Assembly (NCBI GenBank): GCA_964499485.1
Contig: CAZCLF010000005.1
Coordinates: 35,518-99,517, forward strand
Source of the DNA: Ga0074130 sp964499485
GTDB lineage: Bacteria; Pseudomonadota; Gammaproteobacteria; Burkholderiales; Rhodocyclaceae
DNA length: 64,000 nucleotides
Reading direction: 5' to 3'
Shown here piece after piece: positions 42,724-52,458 of the stretch; within the stretch, counting starts at the first letter, position 1; each line of letters starts with the position of its first letter. The notes beneath the pieces were generated by a model, which searched no databases, had not been told where the DNA came from, and saw only the letters and a program-made list of their open reading frames with translations. The translations under genes were made by a program, and so were the position numbers.

Positions 42724-43431
42724 TCAGCGGCCCAGCAGGACGCGTGCCAGTACTTGCCCCACGACGGCAACACGGCCGCTGTCATCTGGAGTCTCGGCGA
42801 AGTCGGTCGGGGCGAGGACTTCTTCGCTGAACTTGGCATTATCGCAAATCAGGCGGACTTCCTTCTTCAGGCCCGACTGTGCACGACGTACGACAAATTT
42901 ATCATTCACGTGAAGGACATACACGCCATTCGATTGAATGCGATTGACGCGTGGATCATAAATCACGATGTCACCTGAGCGCAGATAGGGCTCCATATCC
43001 TCGGACTGGATACGCACCATCTTCACATCGCGCGGCAGGCCGATTTCACGTAGGGTCTCAGGCAGGGTGTAGATCGCGTGGCCATCTGCGGTGTTATCCG
43101 GGTGCAGATCGATCACGGCGTATTGCTCATCAACGATGTGAGCGCCGCTGCCCGCATCACCCATCACCAACTGTTCAACCGTTGTGTTGAGCGTCTTAGC
43201 AATTTCTGGCAAGCGGAACAATTCCGGGACGCCATCGCCTCGGACCCAAGCCGTTGCCGTATTCTGGCTTACGTCAAATAGCTGGGCTACCGCAGTCACG
43301 CGGCCGTAGCCGGGCGGGATAGAGCCGCGGCGGTCTAGTGCTGCATTGAAGTTGGCCGCAAATTGACGGCGAAACTCCTGTTGGCGCTGGAGGCGCTCGT
43401 CGCCGGAATTGAGATGAACGATGGTATTCAT
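42724..43431 (-). CDS. XRE/S24-type transcriptional regulator lacking the protease Ser and Lys
   Basis: A 235-residue repressor with N-terminal helix-turn-helix (about residues 43-80: AVAQLFDVSQNTATAWVRGD) and a C-terminal S24/LexA-like domain. In the S24 site the usual GDSMEP reads SEDMEP, so the catalytic Ser is Asp145. The usual Lys in VVKR reads VVRR (Arg182). Both residues needed for self-cleavage are therefore absent, although the fold signature (SGDIVIYDPRV) remains. It probably dimerises but cannot autoproteolyse. It is divergent from rpsU. No phage genes are adjacent. Confidence 0.85.
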   Translation of the reverse strand: MNTIVHLNSGDERLQRQQEFRRQFAANFNAALDRRGSIPPGYGRVTAVAQLFDVSQNTATAWVRGDGVPELFRLPEIAKTLNTTVEQLVMGDAGSGAHIVDEQYAVIDLHPDNTADGHAIYTLPETLREIGLPRDVKMVRIQSEDMEPYLRSGDIVIYDPRVNRIQSNGVYVLHVNDKFVVRRAQSGLKKEVRLICDNAKFSEEVLAPTDFAETPDDSGRVAVVGQVLARVLLGR

Positions 43432-43682
43432 GTGAAGGATTCTACCCCATTAGTAAGTGAGGGCCAAGCTGCATATGGGTAAGCCCTACAGCTTGATTGG
43501 GCTTTCATCGGACACCTTGCCTTTCTTTAGGTTCCACATCCAATATCGTTTTCGTGCGCTTGATCGGTTGCTCCGCCCAAAATCATTCAATCTATTTTCG
43601 AACATTATTCCATTTCACTTTTTGCCACAAGCCACTTTCTGAGTCATTACAGGTCGCGAAATCAATTCTTGTCAGATTTTCT

Positions 43683-43710
43683 TTGACAGCGCCGTCATAA
43701 GCGTTATAAT
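43683..43710 (+). promoter_or_regulatory. Perfect-consensus sigma-70 promoter of rpsU
   Basis: TTGACA at 43683-43688 and TATAAT at 43705-43710 are both exact consensus, with a 16-bp spacer. It lies 39 bp upstream of the rpsU ATG. The rest of the 318-bp intergenic region (43432-43749) is AT-rich; I see no gene in it, and it must also hold the promoter of the repressor gene. Confidence 0.88.
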
Positions 43711-43749
43711 CGCCGGCTCTTTTTGTTACATCTTTTCAGGTACACCGCA

Positions 43750-43962
43750 ATGCCAGGTATCCGCGTCAAGGAAAACGAGCCGTTCGAAGTCGCCATCCGC
43801 CGCTTCAAGCGCGCGATTGAAAAAACCGGTCTGCTGACCGAGCTGCGCGCACGCGAGTTCTACGAGAAGCCCACCGCCGAGCGCAAGCGCAAGCTGGCCG
43901 CCGCCGTCAAGCGCCATCACAAGCGCGTGCGCAGCCAGACTCTGCCGCCGAAGCTGTACTGA
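43750..43962 (+). CDS. rpsU: 30S ribosomal protein bS21
   Basis: A 70-residue basic ribosomal protein, complete and of normal length. It starts PGIRVKENEPFEVAIRRFKR and ends with the Lys/Arg-rich KRHHKRVRSQTLPPKLY. It is the first gene of the rpsU-yqeY-dnaG-rpoD block, behind a perfect promoter and before two hairpins that may set the excess of S21 over the downstream products. Confidence 0.96.
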   Translation: MPGIRVKENEPFEVAIRRFKRAIEKTGLLTELRAREFYEKPTAERKRKLAAAVKRHHKRVRSQTLPPKLY

Positions 43963-43969
43963 TCGGCCG

Positions 43970-43984
43970 CCCCGGCTTCCGGGG
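43970..43984 (+). other. Small GC hairpin after rpsU
   Basis: CCCCGG-CTT-CCGGGG just after the rpsU stop, without a U-tract. It could stabilise the rpsU mRNA end or act with the next hairpin. Confidence 0.5.
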
Positions 43985-44000
43985 TCGCATCTCACTGCTG

Positions 44001-44045
44001 AAAACCTCGGCTGCCGCCTATACTGAGCGGCAACTGAGGTTTTTC
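44001..44045 (+). terminator. Terminator or attenuator between rpsU and yqeY
   Basis: Two-part stem: AAAACCTC (44001-44008) pairs with GAGGTTTT (44036-44043), and inside it TGCCGC pairs with GCGGCA. A run of T follows. By analogy with E. coli, partial termination here would let rpsU be made in excess over dnaG and rpoD. Confidence 0.75.
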
Positions 44046-44076
44046 CTATTCCTGTTCGACATGTAAAGCACACATC

Positions 44077-44520
44077 ATGACTCTCAAGCTCCGCATCAAT
44101 GACGACATGAAGGCCGCTATGCGCGCTGGCGATAGCGTACGCCGCGATGCACTGCGTCTGCTACTGGCCGCCGTAAAGCAGAAGGAAGTCGATGAGCGCA
44201 TCGAGCTTGATGATGCCGCCGTACTGGCGGTTATCGAGAAGGCGCTGAAGCAGCGCAAGGACTCGATCGCCCAGTATCAATCTGCAAACCGTCAAGATCT
44301 GATCGCGGTCGAAGAAGCTGAAGTTGCGGTGTTTTCAACCTACATGCCGCAAGCCCTCTCGGCCGAGGAAATTCAAGCCATCATCACTGCTGCCATCAGC
44401 GAAAGTGGCGCCCAAGGCGCTGCTGCCATGGGCAAGGTGGTCGGTCTGGTCAAGCCGCAGGTTGCTGGCCGTGCCGACATGGCCGAGGTCTCGCGCCTCA
44501 TCAAAGCCGCGCTTGCCTAA
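44077..44520 (+). CDS. yqeY: YqeY/GatB-domain protein
   Basis: A 147-residue YqeY protein resembling the tRNA-binding tail of GatB. Visible motifs are LRLLLAAVKQKEVDERIELD, VIEKALKQRKDSIAQYQSAN and a C-terminal GKVVGLVKPQVAGRADMAEV. Its role is not established. Position between rpsU and dnaG is typical of this macromolecular synthesis operon. Confidence 0.93.
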   Translation: MTLKLRINDDMKAAMRAGDSVRRDALRLLLAAVKQKEVDERIELDDAAVLAVIEKALKQRKDSIAQYQSANRQDLIAVEEAEVAVFSTYMPQALSAEEIQAIITAAISESGAQGAAAMGKVVGLVKPQVAGRADMAEVSRLIKAALA

Positions 44521-44540
44521 ACCCGCCACGGGACTCGCCA

Positions 44541-46301
44541 ATGATTCCCGACAGCTTCATCCAGGAACTGCTTGATCGCGTCGATATAGTCGACGTCATT
44601 CAGCGTTATGTTCCCTTGAAAAAAGCAGGTGCTAATTACAGCGCCTGCTGTCCTTTCCATTCGGAAAAGTCTCCCTCTTTTACGGTCAGCCCAACGAAGC
44701 AGTTTTATCACTGCTTCGGCTGCGGTGCGCACGGCAGCGCCATTAGCTTCATCATGGCGCACCAAGGACTCGGGTTCATTGACGCAGTCGAGGAACTGGC
44801 CGGCAATCTTGGCCTGACCGTCCCCAACGAAGGCCGCCAGCAAAATCCCCAATACGCGGAGAAAAAAGCCTCCCTCACCGAGCTGATGGCGAGGGCTGCT
44901 CGCTATTACAAGGATCAGCTCAAGGCATCGCCACGGGCAATTGATTATCTGAAAGGGCGCGGGCTGACAGGCGAAATTGCCGCGCGCTTCGGCCTCGGCT
45001 ACGCACCGGATGCGTGGCAAGGACTGGAAAGCATATTCACCGACTACAAAGCGCCAGAGCTCGCCACCGTCGGCTTAGTCATCGACAACGAACAAGGTCG
45101 TCGCTATGACCGCTTCCGCGACCGCATCATGTTCCCGATTCTGGATGTGCGGAGTAATGTGATTGGCTTCGGCGGACGCATCATCAACCCCGAAGATACG
45201 CCCAAGTACATGAACTCGCCGGAGACACCGCTGTTTGACAAGGGCCGCGAGCTCTACGGGCTGACACAAGCCCGGCAGGCAATCCGCGACACGGACACCG
45301 TGATCGTGGTTGAAGGCTATATGGACGTAGTTGCGCTCGCCCAGCATGGTGTTGGCAATGCAGTTGCCACGCTTGGCACCGCAACCACTGGCGACCATAT
45401 CCACAAACTGATGCGCCAGGCCGAGAAAATTGTCTTTTGCTTCGATGGCGACAAGGCGGGACGCAAAGCTGCCTGGCGCGCACTCGAAAACAGCCTGCCG
45501 CATCTTGCCGACGACCACAGCATCGGTTTTCTGTTTTTGCCGCCAGAACACGATCCTGACAGTTATGTACGTGAGCATGGTGCCGCCGGTTTTCAAAAGT
45601 TGGCCGCACATCCGACGTCCCTGCCTGAGTTTTTACTGCGTGAGCTGGCAAACCCCGTAGATACGAATACCGTTGAAGGGCGCGCGCGACTGGTGCATGA
45701 GGCCAAGCCGCTAATCACCCAGATTGCTGCCCCCTTGTTGCGCCTGCAAATCCTGAAAGAGCTGGCCTCGATGAGTGGGCTGACGCAGGCAGAAATTGAA
45801 AACCAATACGGCCTCAAGCCTGCCGCTGCACCAAATCGTCGCGCCCCACCTGCGCCACGCAGCCGCCCCAGTGCCCGCCCGCTTGAACACACGCTACTAG
45901 AAATTGTCTTGCAACAGCCCGCTTGGGCGAGTCGTCTACCGCTGGAATTGATCCCAGACACCAGCCCTGAGGCCGCGACACTACATGCGCTGGCCAACAG
46001 CTTAGAGCATGGTGAGTTACCCATGGGGGGGATTGGCCTGTTGCTGGAGCACTTCCGCAACACTCCGCATGAAACCGTCATCTCACGTTTTGCCGGTCAG
46101 TTGGCGGAAGATATTGATCCTAGCGAGCAGGAAACCGTGCTTAACGATGCCATTGAACGCATCCGCAATGCTGGGATAGGCCAGGAAATCGCTGCCCTGA
46201 CCGCCCGTGCGCGCAGTGGCACGCTGGATGCCGATGAACAACAACGCCTGATGGACCTGCTGCGCCGCAAAAACAGCTATAAGCCGATGGCAAGCTCTTG
46301 A
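44541..46301 (+). CDS. dnaG: DNA primase
   Basis: Makes RNA primers at the fork. The 586-residue product has the zinc-binding domain (CCPFHSEKSPSFTVSP then HCFGCG, residues 36-62). The TOPRIM core has VIVVEGYMDVVALAQHG and FCFDGDKAGRKAAWRA with the metal-binding Asp residues. A C-terminal DnaB-interacting region follows an Arg/Pro/Ala linker (APNRRAPPAPRSRPSARP). It lies 20 bp after yqeY and 76 bp before rpoD. Confidence 0.96.
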   Translation: MIPDSFIQELLDRVDIVDVIQRYVPLKKAGANYSACCPFHSEKSPSFTVSPTKQFYHCFGCGAHGSAISFIMAHQGLGFIDAVEELAGNLGLTVPNEGRQQNPQYAEKKASLTELMARAARYYKDQLKASPRAIDYLKGRGLTGEIAARFGLGYAPDAWQGLESIFTDYKAPELATVGLVIDNEQGRRYDRFRDRIMFPILDVRSNVIGFGGRIINPEDTPKYMNSPETPLFDKGRELYGLTQARQAIRDTDTVIVVEGYMDVVALAQHGVGNAVATLGTATTGDHIHKLMRQAEKIVFCFDGDKAGRKAAWRALENSLPHLADDHSIGFLFLPPEHDPDSYVREHGAAGFQKLAAHPTSLPEFLLRELANPVDTNTVEGRARLVHEAKPLITQIAAPLLRLQILKELASMSGLTQAEIENQYGLKPAAAPNRRAPPAPRSRPSARPLEHTLLEIVLQQPAWASRLPLELIPDTSPEAATLHALANSLEHGELPMGGIGLLLEHFRNTPHETVISRFAGQLAEDIDPSEQETVLNDAIERIRNAGIGQEIAALTARARSGTLDADEQQRLMDLLRRKNSYKPMASS

Positions 46302-46303
46302 TG

Positions 46304-46309
46304 TATAAT
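46304..46309 (+). promoter_or_regulatory. Candidate -10 of an internal rpoD promoter
   Basis: TATAAT directly follows TG just after the dnaG stop and is 69 bp before the rpoD ATG. No good -35 is seen. E. coli has internal rpoD promoters at the equivalent place, so this is plausible but weak. Confidence 0.35.
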
Positions 46310-46377
46310 GATCAGTTCCCCAATTTTATTGTGCCGCGGCAGTTGCGTGGCACCATCCGGACCCGCTGAGGAAAGTC

Positions 46378-48633
<2,256 letters not shown>

Positions 48634-48683
48634 TCCTCGTACCGCTTTAACCCGGAGCGCCTGGGTCACCAAGTGCACCGGAT

Positions 48684-48760
48684 GGGCCTATAGCTCAGTT
48701 GGTTAGAGCAGAGGACTCATAATCCTTTGGTCCCTGGTTCAAGTCCAGGTGGGCCCACCA
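48684..48760 (+). tRNA. tRNA-Ile(CAU), lysidine-type
   Basis: A 77-nt cloverleaf with encoded CCA. The 5' arm GGGCCTA pairs with TGGGCCC, the D-stem is GCTC/GAGC, and the anticodon loop CTCATAA gives CAU at 48718-48720. The T-stem is CCTGG/CCAGG. The CTCATAATC loop and overall sequence match tRNA-Ile2, whose C34 TilS converts to lysidine, rather than tRNA-Met. Its 3' part is the attachment site of the following integrative element. Confidence 0.93.
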
Positions 48761-48761
48761 A
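48714..48761 (+). repeat. attL: 48-bp direct repeat (3' part of tRNA-Ile)
   Basis: Runs from the anticodon stem/loop through CCA plus one A. It is identical to 52938-52985. The base before differs (G here, T at the right copy) and so does the base after (C versus T), which defines the limits. Confidence 0.95.
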
Positions 48762-48767
48762 CTAACC

Positions 48768-48799
48768 ACGCGGCTTTCGGAGACGGAAGCCGCGTTTTT
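48768..48799 (+). terminator. Rho-independent terminator at the left end of the element
   Basis: ACGCGGCTTTC pairs with GGAAGCCGCGT (one G-U), followed by TTTTA. It is inside the element, right after the tRNA, and would terminate tRNA or rpoD read-through. Confidence 0.85.
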
Positions 48800-48821
48800 A
48801 TTTGACCAAAGACCTATCCCA

Positions 48822-48840
48822 TGTGCAAAATATTTGCACA
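48822..48840. promoter_or_regulatory. Palindrome upstream of integrase
   Basis: TGTGCAAA-ATA-TTTGCACA is a perfect 8-bp inverted repeat, 23 bp before the integrase start and 61 bp from attL. Likely roles are an operator or an Int/Xis arm site. A matching half-site, TGTGCAAC, occurs at 52869-52876 near attR. Confidence 0.6.
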
Positions 48841-48863
48841 ATCATCCTTTGTAGGGGGCAGGT

Positions 48864-50096
48864 GTGTCGGTCTTTCAGCTCGACAATGGCCGCTGGCGGG
48901 TACAAATCAGACGTCGCGGCTTTCCCTCATTCGACAAAGTCTTCCCCACCAAGAAAGCCGCCCATGCGGCAGAAGCTGAAGTTTTGGCACAGCAATACGC
49001 CCGACCACAAGCCGATGGGATGACAGTCGCCGAAGCGTGGGTAAAGTATGAGGCGTCGTACGAGTTTTCTGCAAAGGCAACAAATACACAACGAACTGAA
49101 CGTGGCCGAATCAAGCCCGTTCTTGAGGCGCTAGGGGATTACTCCCTCGCCCACCTAGAAGCATCACCATCCAGAATCTACGACTACATAGACGCACGCA
49201 GTCGGGTTATATCGACCAGAACCAAACGTCGCCTGTCAGGGACGAATATTCGCTTAGAGGTGGCCGCTCTATCGGCTGTTGTCGCATGGGCAAAACAGCG
49301 CCGCATCGTGTCTGGCAACTTCGTCAGGCACATTGACCGCCCTAAAACGGTCAAGCGCAAGCGCAGGGTTCCCGCTGTCGAACAGGCCAAGCTTGAATCT
49401 ACGTCACTCGCATTTGACCAGCCACTGCTAGCCGAGTCCTCGCGATTCTTTCTGCTGTTGCGACTTCTTGGGGCTCGCCCAGGCGAACTGGCTGGGTTAC
49501 TTCGCACCGATGCATACCTAGAATCGAGCGAGGTCATTTTCCGTAGCACCAAGACAAAGAAAGAGGACCGTAAGGTTCACACAACGCCAAAAGCCCGGAG
49601 TTTGCTAGATACTCAGCTCCGTTATGCACATGAGAACGCTGCAGGGTCACCTTTCCTGTTTTCGACGCTTGGCTTCAGTCCTGACCGTAGCCGGCGGGAA
49701 TGGAAGCGATACGACTTCAGCTATGCCGCTAAACGCTTGCGGCAGCATGGCGTATTGCCTGAAGATTTTCATCCACATGCCATGCGGCGCGAGTTCATCT
49801 CAAGGGCGATTGAGTCTGGGATGCCTTACGCAACCATACGCAAGCAAACCGGACACCACTCAACGCAAGCGATTGAAATCTACGATGAAGGACTTTCAAC
49901 AGCACCGGAGATTCGTGCCGCCCTGGACAAGCATGAGCAAACAATAAATTACGAGCAATTGCTGGCCATGATGCAAAACCTTGGCCTGCCTGAGGGAGCC
50001 ATCGAAAAGTTCAAGGCTGAACTCTCCGGAGAGACGCTCAAACCCGCTGGACGCATTTGGGCAACCCAGTCAATGAAGAAACACCTGCCCAAGTAG
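48864..50096 (+). CDS. int: Tyrosine-family site-specific integrase
   Basis: A 410-residue phage-type integrase that would recombine the tRNA-Ile site. The N terminus (VFQLDNGRWRVQIRRRGFPS) is an arm-binding-like domain. A SAM-like core-binding domain spans about residues 52-150. Catalytic residues are R205 (LLGARPGELAGLL), H305 and R308 (PHAMRREF), H331 (TGHHSTQ) and Y340 (IEIYDEGL). A GTG start with AGGGGG upstream is used. The last eight codons fall in one arm of a 24-bp inverted repeat. All catalytic residues are present, so the enzyme should be active. Confidence 0.94.
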   Translation: MSVFQLDNGRWRVQIRRRGFPSFDKVFPTKKAAHAAEAEVLAQQYARPQADGMTVAEAWVKYEASYEFSAKATNTQRTERGRIKPVLEALGDYSLAHLEASPSRIYDYIDARSRVISTRTKRRLSGTNIRLEVAALSAVVAWAKQRRIVSGNFVRHIDRPKTVKRKRRVPAVEQAKLESTSLAFDQPLLAESSRFFLLLRLLGARPGELAGLLRTDAYLESSEVIFRSTKTKKEDRKVHTTPKARSLLDTQLRYAHENAAGSPFLFSTLGFSPDRSRREWKRYDFSYAAKRLRQHGVLPEDFHPHAMRREFISRAIESGMPYATIRKQTGHHSTQAIEIYDEGLSTAPEIRAALDKHEQTINYEQLLAMMQNLGLPEGAIEKFKAELSGETLKPAGRIWATQSMKKHLPK

Positions 50097-50131
50097 TGAT
50101 CTTCTTTCTGGGTTGCCCAAATGCGTCCAGC
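50046..50131. repeat. 24-bp perfect inverted repeat spanning the integrase stop
   Basis: Arms at 50046-50069 and 50108-50131 are exact complements, with a 38-bp spacer containing the integrase stop (50094-50096). The first arm is coding and the second non-coding. It ends 10 bp before the stop of the convergent DUF4189 gene. It could be a bidirectional terminator without U-tract, or a recombination or replication signal. Confidence 0.9.
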
Positions 50132-50140
50132 CAAATCGGT

Positions 50141-51070
50141 TTAGCAGCTTGGTGATGGATATTCCCACTGATTGTTGAATGGGTTGTGTTTTGGTCTGAC
50201 TTGTACTTGCATCTTGCAGCCATTCTCGTAAGTCACAATACAGTTGCCGTTTGTACATTGTGAAGTACAGCGCAAATAGTCAGATTTTGGTCTGCAATCG
50301 TTCGACACGCTTGGCGATGAAGGTTTGCTTACCGCTTGCGTTGCGGCCGCGATTCGAGCTTCGAGTCTTTTAAAGCTTGCGGGCGCATCCGTCGATGGTG
50401 GGTTGTGAAACTCGTCCTGGACCTTACATTTGTTACCTTGTCCGACTTTCTTTCTGCACCCACTCATTGCAGCCTCAACCGCATCAACTTTTGTTCTATT
50501 CAAACCAATCCACCCATCGTCACCACTAAAAGCGCTAACGAACCAAGTTGGACCCGAACCAGAGAAGGTTTCAGCAATTTTACAGCTTCCTACAGAACTC
50601 CCACCCTTTTCACATCCGGCAATTGCACCCTGCTTCGCCTCTAGGTCGCTATCTGCTCCGTACACAAAATAATAGTACTTGTCACCCATCGCTAAAGCAA
50701 AATAATTGGCCCCCTCGTCCCACGCCGCATCAACTACTCTGCATTTACTGTATTTTTCTTTGCAATTACTAAGCGCGTTCTTTTCAGCCTCTTCTGGAGA
50801 CTTCCTAAACGACATCGACATCCCGCCAGCCCCTTTTGCAACGACTAGCGCTCCCGGCCCTACATTTGCACCTCCTACAATGACGCACTCCTTCGCTTTT
50901 TTAGAGCATCCAGCTAAGGCAGTCCTTTTTGCTTCCTCCGGGTTGGCGGCGTCATAGTTTATATGTGAGTAACCACTGTCTTTGCTGTATGCAACAGCTG
51001 TCCAAGCCAAGGCCTGTGAGCTCAAGACCGCGATAAAACAGCCCACGAAAATCCGAAAGCTCCTGCTCAT
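50141..51070 (-). CDS. Exported DUF4189-repeat protein
   Basis: A 309-residue exported protein. The signal peptide is FRIFVGCFIAVLSSQALAWT. Three DUF4189-like repeats follow, each with an A-x-x-A-L-x-x-C core and a second Cys: RTALAGCSKKAKECVIVGG, KNALSNCKEKYSKCRVVDA and QGAIAGCEKGGSSVGSCKI, with a partial fourth (AAMSGCRKKVGQGNKCKV). The C terminus is Cys-rich and ends CKMQVQVRPKHNPFNNQWEY. GGGGGG precedes the ATG at 51070. DUF4189 has no assigned biochemical role. As cargo of an integrative element it may act in the envelope or outside the cell. Confidence 0.8.
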   Translation of the reverse strand: MSRSFRIFVGCFIAVLSSQALAWTAVAYSKDSGYSHINYDAANPEEAKRTALAGCSKKAKECVIVGGANVGPGALVVAKGAGGMSMSFRKSPEEAEKNALSNCKEKYSKCRVVDAAWDEGANYFALAMGDKYYYFVYGADSDLEAKQGAIAGCEKGGSSVGSCKIAETFSGSGPTWFVSAFSGDDGWIGLNRTKVDAVEAAMSGCRKKVGQGNKCKVQDEFHNPPSTDAPASFKRLEARIAAATQAVSKPSSPSVSNDCRPKSDYLRCTSQCTNGNCIVTYENGCKMQVQVRPKHNPFNNQWEYPSPSC

Positions 51071-51545
51071 ATACCCCCCGTCTTTGTTTTTGGTCGAAAC
51101 GCTATTTGGCACTGACAGCTTGCTGCAACTGTAATAACTGCAAACATATTATGCCCATATCATTTTCTCGCACAAGCCCCATACCGCGCCGGAAATATAA
51201 AAAGGGTGGCTATACGAGTAGTGAGAGGAGGGGGCTCAATACCTCGCGCCTCACAATTTCCGTCAAGCGAGTGCCAAGGACGGACGCTGGGTGTTGCAAC
51301 TAGAGGCGGGGCGGGGACATGCTTTCTATGTCCAAAGTCTGGTTGTGTTGAAGGGGAGCAGCCCCACTTCAATGCCAAGATGACGGGCCTGGCTCCGCGT
51401 TCCAAAATCAAGGCAAAACACGTTTCCTCACACTCTGTGGGTTTGGGGGGTGTTTTGCCTCGAATCAGGAACCTTCACCACATTCCAAAAATAAAAGCTC
51501 TTACCTTATTGAAAGAGCTCTTACGCCCTTTGGGCGTATAAAACG
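51071..51545. other. Non-coding gap in the element
   Basis: 475 bp between the DUF4189 start and the winged-helix gene stop. It contains an 11-bp perfect inverted repeat (AGGCAAAACAC at 51411-51421 and its complement at 51450-51460). It also contains the hairpin at 51522-51538. Short open frames are present but have no start signal or family resemblance. The promoter of the DUF4189 gene must be here. Confidence 0.55.
51522..51538 (-). terminator. Hairpin after the winged-helix gene
   Basis: TACGCCC-TTT-GGGCGTA is a perfect 7-bp stem, 7 bp after the gene's stop. Leftward it is followed by AGAGCTCTTTC, a short U-rich tail. Confidence 0.6.
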
Positions 51546-52358
51546 CTAACCTTCGTGGACAACCTCCGGGGTGGGGTCTGGTGAAGGGAGGTCTGCGTTT
51601 AAAACGTCATACAAAAGCGACCACTCCGATAGCTCGCCCGCCACTAGGCTTCTGTTAATCGGCAAGTGACCTAGCCATACGTCTGATGACTGCGATTCAG
51701 ACAAATAGCCAAGCTGCCACGACTCACGAAATGAGCTGACCATATATCGGAGGGCATCCTCGTTGGTCGAGACTACTAGTAGGCGAAACAGAAAGGCCCC
51801 AGATGCTAGCCGAGTCTGGGTTGCACCGCCTAGGTAGCGCTCCGCCAGCGTAACGATTTTCTGGCGCTCCTTCCTGTTCTTCCAGGCGTTCTCAATTTCT
51901 AACCAGACGAGCCCCTCCTCTGTCTCAATCAAGCCATCTGGCGTTTTCCCATCGAACGAGCTGAAGGGAGCTCGCCCTGTTTGGATTTCGTGCTCTGTCC
52001 AGACCGAGAAGCCCTCCTGCAGCTTTTTGATGAGGCACCAGTTCGCACAGGCCCGATGCAAGGCATTGCCTAGCGGCAGGTTCTGCCCGCTTACAGCGCT
52101 GACTCCTTCAGCGTCTTGGAGAAGCCGAGCCCCTTTTACCCCCAGCAAGTAGCACTCTCCGCCATCAGGAAGGGTGCGACAGATAATGAGCTTTTCGTCT
52201 AAAAGCTTACGGAGGTTGCGCCTGGCCAGCGGGAGTGCTTGACTCGCGTCCGGCCACACCAGCGCTGCAATCATGCGTGAAGTCAGCCATCCAAAACGGT
52301 GGAGGTACATCAATAGGGTATTGGCGGCGCTTTCCGCCCGGGTTCGTTTGTCAGTCAT
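51546..52358 (-). CDS. Winged-helix / nuclease-like protein (replication-relaxation-like)
   Basis: A 270-residue protein. Residues about 10-85 look like a winged helix (LLMYLHRFGWLTSRMIAALV, then LARRNLRKLLDEKLIICRTL). The second half has TPDGLIETEEGLVWLEIENA followed by WKNRKERQK. This fits the D-x(n)-E-x-E pattern of PD-(D/E)XK-like folds and the layout of plasmid/ICE replication-relaxation proteins. If so it may act in replication, mobilisation or control of the element. The assignment is by motif only; a stand-alone regulator is the alternative. Two large inverted repeats lie just upstream. Confidence 0.55.
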   Translation of the reverse strand: MTDKRTRAESAANTLLMYLHRFGWLTSRMIAALVWPDASQALPLARRNLRKLLDEKLIICRTLPDGGECYLLGVKGARLLQDAEGVSAVSGQNLPLGNALHRACANWCLIKKLQEGFSVWTEHEIQTGRAPFSSFDGKTPDGLIETEEGLVWLEIENAWKNRKERQKIVTLAERYLGGATQTRLASGAFLFRLLVVSTNEDALRYMVSSFRESWQLGYLSESQSSDVWLGHLPINRSLVAGELSEWSLLYDVLNADLPSPDPTPEVVHEG

Positions 52359-52379
52359 TTAAGGCTCCAGTAGTGTGAG

Positions 52380-52409
52380 ATATCGAGCGCACCCATGTGC
52401 TCTCGATAT
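52380..52409. repeat. 13-bp inverted repeat upstream of the winged-helix gene
   Basis: ATATCGAGCGCAC (52380-52392) and GTGCTCTCGATAT (52397-52409) pair except at one position, with a 4-nt loop. It is 22 bp before the gene's start codon, a position suited to an operator. Confidence 0.8.
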
Positions 52410-52421
52410 GTGTAGGTACTG

Positions 52422-52458
52422 GTGTCTTGCCGGTCTGCATCGCAGATCGGCAAGACAC
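52422..52458. repeat. 17-bp inverted repeat with 3-nt loop
   Basis: GTGTCTTGCCGGTCTGC (52422-52438) pairs with GCAGATCGGCAAGACAC (52442-52458), with one G-T mismatch and an ATC loop. This is a very stable hairpin in single-stranded DNA or RNA. It lies 12 bp from the preceding inverted repeat. Confidence 0.88.

Noticed and set aside
48684..48760. tRNA-Met reading of the CAU anticodon
   Set aside because: The anticodon arm and acceptor sequence match tRNA-Ile2 (lysidine type) rather than initiator or elongator Met.
51206..51541. 111-codon frame in the element gap
   Set aside because: No Shine-Dalgarno, no resemblance to a family, and it covers inverted repeats.
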